From Gnetum montanum (taxonomy: Eukaryota; Streptophyta; Gnetopsida; Gnetales; Gnetaceae), in contig MNCI01000614.1 in the NCBI GenBank assembly GCA_015680685.1, positions 744,987-808,986 on the forward strand: a stretch of DNA of 64,000 bases. Direction: 5' to 3'. This document shows positions 49,721-59,999 of this stretch, piece after piece. Both the position numbers and the translations under genes were made by a program. How positions within the stretch are numbered: the stretch's first letter is position 1; every line of letters starts with the position of its first letter. The notes below the pieces were generated by a model. It was not told where the DNA came from and did no database searches. It saw only the letters and a program-made list of their open reading frames with translations.

Positions 49721-52190
49721 TTTTTTAAGTCATCATTTTCAAATAATAAAAAACATGAAGGGAATAGAGAAGTGTGTTATAATGATCAACATTAAGAGGA
49801 GGAAAAACGTTTAATTTTCCCCTTCCATTCTTATATGAAGAGTAGTACTACTAGCTGGATTTTTTTTAGATGCAAGTTAGTAGGATGGAGGACGCCAAGT
49901 GACCAATGGATCTAAATAGTTTGGTGGAGCCAAAATCCAAAAGGCAAAGGAAAAGAGCAATTGAAGGGGTAAACGAAGGAACAAAAGTAACAAGCCAAGG
50001 ATCATCTCATGAGTTTTCTCTACCTAAAACCATGAATGTACATATCTAGGGGCAATCATCAAACTTAGGCCAAGGTAAAATCCCATCTTCTCAAGCTATG
50101 CTACATTTTCCTTTGATTTCCTTAACTAGTTTAGGTCCCTTCAAGTTGAAGAAGATGACCTAACCTGTGATTTGTACCTCAATAAACAATTCTTCTCAAG
50201 CTTACTAGCAGTCCAATAGTCCTAGCACAAGGATTTGTTGGAGAAGGCTTATTAATTGGAGGTGCAGACTGGAAAACTACTCCAACAGATTGCAAATCTA
50301 GCAACAATGATATGAAGCTTAATCTTGAGCTAAGTAGCTTCATTCTGATTTTGTTCTTGCTTTATTGTTAGCGTGTGATTTCAAACATTATTCCCCTAAG
50401 GTGTTTATGGCTATAATGGAACTTTGATAAAAATTTAATAATTTGTTTTGAATTTACATTGGCATTCTATTATCTACTCTTTTAATATGTTTTATTTTCT
50501 ACCCAATATTAAGTTTCATACCATACCAATTTGTTCATGTTGCATTACAATTTATTTTTAGCTAGTACATATCTATGTTTACATTGTCTATTAATTGTAA
50601 CCAAACTTTAATATTAAAAGTTAAATACCATATTCCCCTCACCAGCTGAAACTATTCCCAAGTTTCCGTACCCCATACAGGAGATGCCCCAAGCAATAGT
50701 CTCTCAAAATGAGTTTTCTAAGGATGTCATTTTTTGACCCATATTTATGCATCAACACCAACACGTGTTTGTGGCATACGCTAAATAAGAACTATAGTGA
50801 ACATGGTTCATTTATATTTTCAAATGTAACTAAAACCGCTAACGAACATGGTGCATCAGGCATTCCACAATTTTGATGCTATTAGATTGTAATGCATCTC
50901 TTTTGTAATTTGTAAAGGAATGTATAATGCTATTGGGTTGTAATGCATTAGCTTTATAATTTATGAAGAAATCTGTAATATATCGTTAGTTACCTTTTGT
51001 ATTTGTGTTGCATGTTCCATATTCTATATATATCCAATTACAATTTGATCATCCTTGTTACATTTATGGTTCATATGTTTGGCTCAAAATTTTAACTTTC
51101 CGAGGGGCAAAATTTTTACTATTTTCTTCAATAACTATTTCACCTTAATTCAATGGAAATGGTAATTATTTAATTGGAATACTTATTAGGTGATGATCCA
51201 TGATTTCATGTTGGCCTGAATATATGCAGTAACACAATAATGCATTTACTTCATGTTGTGTTCTATTATAGTGTAGAATAATACATTTACTCTTTCAACT
51301 AGTTTTTGGTAAGTGAAAAGGATATAATTTCAATTTTGATAAACATGCCATGCCCTGCTAGTGGCATCTCACTTGCACATTAGCATTGATGAACAATGTG
51401 AGATATTTCAATTTGCATTTTATCATACTAATTAATTTGAAAAGATGCTACAAAAACATGCATCTTGCATGTCTTCACAGTACATAGTTATCATGTGATT
51501 TGTATGTTCCTACAACCTTTAAGTTTCTGTTGGGATGACATGCATCTAATCAGACATTACACTATTTTCAAAAATGTGATTGGTTAGGGCTTGCATATTT
51601 GTGCACTACAATATTGAAAGATGCGAGAATATGCTAATTGCAAAAAACTTGCACTATTTTAAAGATATGCATGAACATACAGGTTGCATGCTTATGCATT
51701 ATTTAATTAAGCTCACTAGTCGCATTCTCATGCATTATTAATTAAGCTCACTAGTATAGCCTACGAGATAATGTGAATTACACTCTACTATAACTATGTC
51801 AAAGGTATGTGTGAACATGTGGGTTGTATGTCCACGCATTGTTTATTTAAGCTCACTACTCTAGCTTGCGAGCGAATGCAAGTCGCACTCTATTAGCATT
51901 ATTTTCTTGTGTGCATTCTCTATGACTCACATGTCGATGTACTATTATTTTTCCTTCATTATTCTAGACTACAACTAACATGCAAGCTACAATGTTTTCA
52001 CACTATTTTCTCAATTATTGTTCTCTCAAATGTGAGGGACATGCGACTTGCACCTTCCAAAAACTTTTGTGCTACAAGGGCTTACTACCCTCATGGTTCT
52101 ATAGTTCCATAAAAAACAAAGGATTAACAACTATAGACATTACAAAAAGCAATGGTGTGGTGTTAGTACTTGTAATAAGCGAAATATTAA
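49721..52190. other. AT-rich stretch without a supported gene
   Basis: No coding signal. It contains the repeat at 51661-51895 and frequent 'catgcat' words near 51440-51700. Confidence 0.5.
51661..51895. repeat. Degenerate tandem repeat of about 140 bases
   Basis: The unit is 'atgtgaacat..ggttgcatg', 'gcattatttaattaagctcactag' and 'tagcctacgagataatg..cgcactcta'. Two main copies are present; the first has an extra internal 36-base duplication around 'attaattaagctcactag'. Confidence 0.65.
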
Positions 52191-52199
52191 TATTGCATT

Positions 52200-52310
52200 T
52201 CAAGAAAAAAAAGTTCTAAATCATTATCAACTAGAATTGAACCCATGACCTTGAGGCTCAGAATCAAGTGTCTTACCTCTAGGCATATCTTTATGAATTA
52301 TAAATTACAA
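52200..52310 (-). repeat. Probable tRNA-derived SINE fragment
   Basis: On the minus strand 'tatgcctagaggtaagacac' resembles a pol III A box, and 'ggtcatgggttcaattctag' is a good B box about 45 bases further on, with the spacing of a tRNA. A T-run closes the copy (52205-52212 in plus coordinates). It has no acceptor-stem pairing, so it is not a tRNA gene. Confidence 0.5.
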
Positions 52311-54018
52311 GTCTTAGGTTAGATTCCAAATGATATGTCGAGGCATAAAATCAAGTTGACAATATAGTAGAAAGATTTCTATTGTAATTTTAAACGAGAA
52401 GACCAAGTTCAATAAAAACTGAAATGATAATATATTACTTGAACAACAAAGTAAATAAGGTCAATAAGATTTCACACAAAATGTTTGCATCTATTCATAT
52501 TATTTACTTTAAATAAAGTACCTTGTATTACCCTTCACATATAAAAATATCAACAAAAGGCAATTCAAAGTCAACTATGACTCTATCCATAAATGCAATG
52601 GTCTAGCTAGATCCACTAGCTTCACAACATCAATCTCCATAAAATCTATCTATGTGATCCTATCATCAACCTTGATGACTAAATGCTCATCCATCCTAGC
52701 TATTCCTCATGATCCTAGCTCTGAGTCATGAATTGAAGTGGTCATGCCCACCAACTCTAGGTCAGGAATCTTCTCCATCTTCCCTAAACTAGAGGACCCT
52801 TGCAATGCCCATAATTATTTAAAAAATTATTTGGCTATTGTTTGAACATTATAACAAGGCAAGTAAGTCTCCTTTCCATCTGTCCAAAACATTTATGCAT
52901 GTTGAACTTTATAGCATCCATACATGAGATCAACTTACCCTTCATTGTCTCTAAGTAGGTAAAAATGGTTGCTTCATCTCCAAACTACTATTCTTGTTGG
53001 TCAGGATGGACACAAATGACATGCCTCTATTTAGTGTGGCCATAATATTGATTCCATTCGACATTTCCACCATATTCCAGGACATGTGGATCTAGCAGCC
53101 AGATCATATCATTAAGTTGTGTCCTAGGAACCTGTTGGGTATAAAAAGCACACCTCAAATGAGGTAGCTAACTATGACATCTTGTTTCTGGATGTCATGG
53201 AAAATGTCAAATATATGTTATATTAGACATTATGTGTAAGAAGACAATATACCAAATGTCAAATATATGTAACATTCGACATTATGTGTAATGAAAATAA
53301 TAGTAAAAATGCAGAAAGAGAAAGAAAAGAATGCTTTATTGATGTGGAATAGGATATCTTGATCATGCTCTAAGAGTGTTCCTTGGAATTTTCTTCCATT
53401 ATCATCTATCCTTTAGAGGAAATCTAGCACTGTGACCATAGTTAGGCCTATTACCAACCAAAAGGGATGGCCAATCCACTTCCTATCTTGCTTCACTCAG
53501 TACCCATTACTCGCCTTTACCAGCTCTACCACTCCATGCTAACATGACCTCTAAGCCCGAGTATAAATACCTTAGGTCAAAACCCCAAAGGTTACCTCTA
53601 AATACATGTTTAGTATTACACACCATTTCAAGTTTTGTTATGATAACAATAACACTTGTTATGAAGAGGCACCATCTTCGTTATGCAACAACATCATTTG
53701 GGAATGAGGGCATTACACTAATCCTCATCAAACACATGCACTTCTTTTTCATCCACCTTAGGTGGTGGGATTTTCCAATGCTTGAAAAGAGCAAACTTGG
53801 CTTAAATAAAAGGAACTATTAATGCATCTCTACTGAGGATGTCTATCCTCTTCAATATAATGTGGGGATAGTTCAACGAACAGTCCCTCTCTAAATCTAG
53901 CAGAACCATCAAGGTGAACAAAATCACATAACTATGATTCATGACAGTTAGAAGGTTTGTGTAAATCACCCTAATAAAAACTCTCTATTATGGGGAGAAG
54001 TTCTTGTAAGGTCATGAA
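52311..54018. other. Stretch without a supported gene
   Basis: It contains the 52-base duplication at 53202-53291. A 92-codon frame at 53544-53822 is unrecognised. Confidence 0.45.
53202..53291. repeat. Tandem duplication, period 52
   Basis: 'aaatgtcaaatatatgt' and 'gacattatgtgtaa' occur at 53202-53239 and again at 53254-53291 with few changes. Confidence 0.8.
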
Positions 54019-54872
54019 TGAGTCATGTTTTGTAGGGCTACAATATCAGAGCCATGTTGTCAAGTATCTAATATTAGGGCACAACCTTCGATGTCAAGGA
54101 TCTGATATAACCCATCCTATGCTAGCCTATAAATACAACAATTGGATGCATGGTTGCGATATAGATTCATATAGATTTTAGAAGTAAACATAGAGAAATT
54201 CTATTAGTTGTTTTCTATTTCATGTTTACAATGTAATGTTAAGTGATTGTATGGTATCCTTATTTGAGTGTGATGTACTTGGACACATTACATGTTCAAC
54301 AATAAAGATCAAGATTACTTCCATCATTACAGCATCCACTTAGCTTTATTATTACTTTTAATTACTTAAATGTTTACTATTTTCCTTAGTTAATGTTATC
54401 ATTTATTACTCTTCATTATTTCTATCATTAAGTGGAATGAGTATGACTAATCGTGAGTGCTTAAGCATAATTGCTTGGTAATCCCAATAGTGTATCATTT
54501 GATACGCCTAGTAATGATACACTTGGTAATCTCAGTGGTAGTTACACGAAGTCCAAGGTGTGTACAGAAGGTTAAAAATGAATACTTATCGCACATAGGC
54601 TAGTTTAGACTTTACTTACCATTGTTAACTAGATTAAAAATTAATTTCTTTATTATCATTAGGAGTAGCGTAGGGTCGAACAACATCAAGAATCATATGC
54701 CTCACTCAAAACTAAACCATACATGACAAAGTCACCACTAGTCCAAGTGGGAAGACAATGAACTATGATCAAGGCATAACGATCTAGATACACAACTAGT
54801 CCCATCCATGAAATTTGGCCAGATCATGTGTGAACGATTGTGATTCATATGGTTGGATGTAGGGGTCCCTCA
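54019..54872 (+). repeat. Outer LTR of element E
   Basis: It starts TGAGTCATG and ends GGGGTCCCTCA, joined directly to the next LTR. U3 has repeated ATATC-type motifs, then 'ctataaatac' (54126-54135) and 'aataaagatc' near 54301. Confidence 0.8.
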
Positions 54873-55753
54873 TGAGTCATGTTTTGTAGGGCTCCAATAT
54901 CAAATATATCTAATATCAAAGTTGCAATGCTAAGTATTTGATATCAAGGCACAACCTCTAATGTTGCGGATTTGATATTGCCCTTCTCATGCTAGCCTGT
55001 AAATACAATAGTTGGATGCATAGTTAGGATATAGATTCATATAGATTTTAGAAGTTGACATAGAGAAATTCTTTTAGTTGTTTTCTAGTGCATGCCTACA
55101 ATGTGATGTTAAGTGATTGTATGACATCCTTATTCAAGTGTGACGTACCTGAACACATTACATGTTTAGCAATAAAGATCGAGATTACTTCCATCATTGC
55201 AGCATCCACTTAGCTTTATTATTTCTTTTAATTACTTAAATGTTTACTATTTTTCTTAGTTAATGTTATTATTTATTACTCTTCATTATTCCTATTATTA
55301 AGCGGAATGACTATGACTAATTACCAATGCTTAAGCGTAATTACTTGGTAATCCCAATAGTGTGTTGTTTGGTACGCCCAATAATGGTATGTTTAGTAAT
55401 CCAAGCAATGGTTACGCAAAGTCAAAAGCATGTACAAAAGGTTAAGAATGGATACTCATCACACATAGGCTAGTTTATACTTTACTTACCATTGTTAACT
55501 AGATTAAACAATTCATTTCTTTGTTATCATTAGGAGTAGATTAGGGTCAAACAACATCACGAATCATATGCCTCACTTTGGACTAGACCATACGTGATAA
55601 AGCCACCACTAGTCCAAGTGAAAAGACAAAAAACTACAATCAAGGCATAACAATCTAAATGCACAACTAGTCCCACCCACAAAATTTTGCTAGATTGTGT
55701 GTGAACACTTGTGATTTGTATGGTTAGACCTAGGGGTACCTTGTTGCTCATCA
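54873..55753 (+). repeat. Inner (5') LTR of element E
   Basis: A second LTR in the same orientation with no DNA between the two. It ends TTGCTCATCA and is followed by the PBS. Confidence 0.85.
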
Positions 55754-55773
55754 TTGGTGTTATTGTTGGGGAT
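55754..55773 (+). other. Primer-binding site of element E (tRNA-Asp)
   Basis: TTGGTGTTATTGTTGGGGAT equals TTGGCGCCGTTGCCGGGGAT except for C-to-T at five positions and one G-to-A. It lies directly after the LTR. This is the clearest PBS in the window and shows the decay pattern. Confidence 0.85.
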
Positions 55774-55879
55774 GATGCTAGTTATCTAGGTTAGTTATAT
55801 TATATACAATTTTTGTAAATGCATTAACAAATTTATCTTTCAGAAAATATTAAGTCACACACATCATAAACTAGCAAAA

Positions 55880-58251
55880 ATGTCTCTTTCACAAGGAAGT
55901 GATGATGCATGTATGGAGAGAACATTCATTGAAGAACTAATGAAATATACATTGAAGAAAATTGGAGAGACCAGCCTTATGTGGGGGTTTCATATGTTCA
56001 TGAATACACTAACTACACTCAAGGAATATATTCACCTGAGGAAAACACTCCTAGAGGAGATAAAGCAAGTCCCAGACCAAGAAAGGCCCCAAGGCCTAAG
56101 ACCTCCTTAAAACCTAAAAAAGATAAATCAAGGGACCATGGGGGAACATTATAAAATCCATGGCGATCCTCTTAGTTTCTCATCTTCCTCTTCCTCTTCA
56201 ATGTCTAGTTCTGACAAAGATGAACATAGGTATAGAGATAAAGCTCCACTATGGGGTGGAAATAAAGATAGAAATTGAAACCATGGGAAAAATCAAAGAC
56301 ATAAAAATGAACATAGATAAAATCATCACAATCAGAGAAATAGAAGTAGAAATTTTCACTATGACATGTCTGATAACAATGTACCCTTGTCGACCACCAA
56401 GAGCATGATGTAGATTACAAAGGTAGTTAAAATACCCAATAGGCATCGCAAGGAAAGTTGCATCAAAAGACTTGATATGAATAATATCCCTAAATTTGTG
56501 AGAGACTATGATTCTGATCCACAACATCATTTACAAGCCTTCCATGATGCCTGTGTCTTACAAAACACTGAAAGTGGATGGAAAAAGCTTAAGCTCTTTC
56601 CTAGGATACTAATAGATGAAGCCAACGAGTGGTATAGATCGTTGAAACCAAATTCAATCCATCGATGGTCCACAATGTTGGAACTTTTCAATGAGAACTA
56701 CCAAACCTATGCAAGGGTGTCCAACCTAAGGAAAAAAATCCAAGAATGGAAGAAAGAACAACATGAACCCTTGGATATGGCCCTAGATAGATACTATTCT
56801 CTATTTTCTCTCAAGATGAGCAACTTTCTCACATCATAGATGGGCTTTGTAATGAAATGAGAGAGACCCTTGGGATGTATGCTCAAGGTCAATTATATGA
56901 ACTAGGAATCCATCAGGTCCACAAGCTAATCAAGCATGTGGCAAAAGAAGAAGGAGAGTTATGTAAATGGGAGAATGTTGAGAAATATCACTGGGATCCA
57001 ACCCTTCAAAAGAATAGGGTCCACATCTATGATAAGGAAAAAGAGGCAACTCTCAACGAGGTGACTTCACAACAAAACTTACTAATAAAAAAGTCTATCA
57101 ATGAGCTTGAAGCAAGGTTAGATAAGATGTTGGAATGGATAAATGAAAAAGTTACAACTTGCGTAGAAACCATAGAGGAGAGAGTAACATAAAATAAATC
57201 AAGTGATCACAACAAAAAGAGGGAAAAGGATCAAAAAACAACTAGGAACACTTATCAACAAAAAGGGAAAATGGCTGAAGAGGAAAAGGCTATAGACTCA
57301 ATCACCGAAGAAGATGATGGATGCAACATCTACATATATGACCATCCAAAGGGCTATTGTCTAGTCATGTTATATCTACATGAGTATTGGACTTTTGCAT
57401 TGAATCCCAAGTTCATACAAAAGCAAATGCCCAGGAAATTACCTTTCTCACAAGGTAATTATAGATAGTCCTACAACCAAACATACTATCCTAGTCGCAC
57501 TTATTACCAGCCTCAATACCACCATCCAACACAATGGCAAAACCCACAGTCATGAGGAAGTCCATCATCAAACTCGTGCTACCCTAACTGCCAATTGAAC
57601 CTATACGGATATTATGTTCAACCTATTTTCCAAGATAATTCTACTTCCTCTACTTCAAATTGCTACTACCACTCTCTTGAATATTATCAACCTGCAACAT
57701 TTTCTAAGGGATCACCACCTCACACCTCTAATCCTTCATCATATCTTCAATATTCTCATACTCCATTGCATCACATGTCATAGCCAGCAACATAGGAAGT
57801 TTCAACACCACAACATCAACGAAAGAATGCCACTTGTGCTACAAACATACATAGACATGATAATGCTAGTAGGTCTCTACCACAATCTCAAAAAGGCCCT
57901 TTCTTTAGGATGATTCCCACACATAAGCACAATACTTGTGGACCTACTAACTCATCCAAACTAGCACAATGTCAATCAAATGCAATACCCTTCCTTTCAC
58001 AACCAATATCCTTTGATCGTATCCAAAGGCTAACATCCATCGTTACTCTAGCACCTAACAGAAGCAATGAACCTACCACTATGGAGAAACAAATGAATCC
58101 ATGCATAACTACTTATGATCAAGGATGTAGTCATGGGTTAGACATCCGCAAAGTTTATACAACTCATACTTTGATCCACCATACCTATAACAACCAAGTG
58201 TGTGAGCAACAACCTATCTACACAACCACCACTAAACTAGAAGACACCTAG
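55880..58251 (+). pseudogene. gag of element E
   Basis: The ATG at 55880 starts MSLSQGSDDACMERTF. A Ser-rich segment (56180-56210) and an Arg/Asn/His-rich segment come next, then the capsid core at 56477-56839: MNNIPKFVRDYDSDPQHHLQ, WYRSLKPNSIHRWSTMLELF, EQHEPLDMALDRYYSLFS. A coil (INELEARLDKMLEWINEKV, 57091-57147) precedes the knuckle GCNIYIYDHPKGYC near 57320-57362, whose second Cys is Tyr. A Tyr/Pro/His-rich tail reaches an in-frame TAG at 58249-58251 that element B shares. Frame slips and a few stops break it. It packages RNA in the family; here it is non-functional. Confidence 0.85.
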
Positions 58252-59010
58252 TGGCTTGAAAATAAAAGTGTAACATTGTTTCACAAATGCATGGAGCCTA
58301 CCTATCCACTTATTAATTCCTATCATGGTCAAATGCTTAGTCGTAGGGGGAGATGCCCCATCCTAATGTTCATAATTAATAGGTGTTTTTCATATTTTTG
58401 TTTTACAATTTTTTTATCATTTTTCTACATTTTTCTTTCATTTGCTTTGTCAATAATCTTGTTTGTGAATAAACTGACATTGTGTAGCCCATTGAGGTGA
58501 GGTCTTCTCTATGTTGTCAAGTCATGAAGAATTTCTTATTTAGACAATGAGGCCATGTCATCCATCCATCCATCCATCCATCCCATTACTAAGATGTTCT
58601 TACCATGGTCATAATGATATTCTTTTTCATCATCAAATCAAAAATAAATTCGTAATCATCATGCCTAGATAGAAAAGTGAAGAACCAAGAGGAAATGTGA
58701 AAGGTGTAAGATCAAAGGGATTTGTGGATCTCTTTGACCACTTCTACATGTTCTATCATGTTGCCAAGGTTGTAATTATATCCTTATAGATCTAATGAAA
58801 ATGGGAGTGAGAGTAAAATAAGTGTTACCTTACCATATCACTAGAAAGGCATGTTACCCATGTTTGAAGGTAGTCCTTTGGTAAAGTTGACATAGATAAG
58901 AATAACATAAAAGGACACTAAATAAATTTTTGAGGGTTTGACTAGAAAGACATGTTACCCATGCTTAAAGATTTGTGGCTCCTTAGAATTTAAAAAAAGA
59001 AAAAAAAAGG
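58252..59010 (+). other. Post-gag spacer of element E
   Basis: The frame after the TAG still resembles B (HKCMEPTYPLINSYHGQM). Then come the 'gggggagatgcccc' motif, the T-rich tract (58380-58450) and 'catgttacccatg' repeats (58849 and 58949). It ends in an A-rich run at the D insertion. Confidence 0.6.
58559..58584. repeat. (TCCA)n microsatellite
   Basis: Six uninterrupted TCCA units within the element E spacer. Confidence 0.95.
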
Positions 59011-59833
59011 TGATGAGTGGCGAGGTACCCCTACACTCAACCATACAAATACGAGCATTTGCATGCGCGATCTGGTCAAACTTTGCATACGGACTAGTTG
59101 TGGCACCTAGACAGTTATCCTTAGGTCACAGTTCACTATCTTCCCACCTGTACTAGCATTATATTTTTCATGTATGGTTTAGTCCAGAGTGAGGTGTATG
59201 ATAGGTTTCTACTCTAATGCTACTCCTGAGGGCAATGGAAAGAGAGTAATGTTAACTAATCTAGGAGAAAGGGTAAGAGAATCTAATCTAGCCTAAGTGC
59301 AATGAGCATCATTTCCTTGATCATCCGTACACATCTTGGACCTCGTGCACGACTACCATTGGGATTACCAAGCATAGATCCTAGGTACGCCACTAGGTTA
59401 CCAAGTAGTCACACTTAAATGCTCGTAATCAAGTCATACTCATTCCGCGTTCTAACGTGAGTTTAAGGGTGAGAGAGACTAATTAGGAAAGCAGTAAATA
59501 ACAATTAAATAAATAAATAAACAAAATAAATGCTGCAATGATGAAGTAATCTTGATCTTTATTTTTGGTCATGTGCGTATCCAAGTATGTCACACTTGAA
59601 TAAATGATTCCGTACAATTACATTCACCACACTGCAGGCAGAGTTTCGCTACAATCTAACTCTATATCTCAAACAAGGGAGAGCTGCTTCTTATTTATAG
59701 ACATTGCAGTGGATTGCGATATGGTGTACGCGATATCGCAGGGGAAGACACGATATCGCGAGGGATGTGATATCACGGTTGACGCAATATCGCATACGCG
59801 ATAAAGCAGCCCATGTAATATCGCATCCCATCA
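59011..59833 (-). repeat. 3' LTR of element D
   Basis: In plus orientation it runs TGATGAGTGGCGAGG to GCATCCCATCA. The U3 (59710-59825) has at least six CGATATCG-like motifs, and the TATA box is at 59691-59700. It resembles the solo LTR at 40019-41027. Minus-strand GTGGCGGTA abuts it as the likely plus-strand primer site. Confidence 0.9.
59691..59700 (-). promoter_or_regulatory. TATA box of the element D LTR
   Basis: CTATAAATAA on the minus strand, just after the CGATATCG motif cluster. Confidence 0.6.
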
Positions 59834-59999
59834 TACCGCCACGACTAAATAAAAACTCATCCTTGAGCTACAGTGATTACATAGTGGATAGGAATGGGAT
59901 TATTAGATGGAAAAAGAAATGGGATGATGCCGTAGTGTGGGAAGAAAACAAAATAATGATACACACATAGAATATACTACAACTACAAAAATTTGGAAC

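Larger units (their letters stand above)
54019..59010 (+). mobile_element. Element E: gag-only LTR retrotransposon, interrupted by element D
   Basis: Two abutting LTRs, PBS, leader, gag and post-gag spacer are present; there is no pol. The 3' part is missing because element D begins at 59011. The order equals element B. The LTRs differ visibly from each other and gag has several stops, so the copy is old but younger than A by eye. Confidence 0.8.

Noticed and set aside
58559-58584. CRISPR-like direct repeats
   Set aside because: It is a simple TCCA microsatellite with no spacers. No CRISPR is expected in plant nuclear DNA and none was seen.
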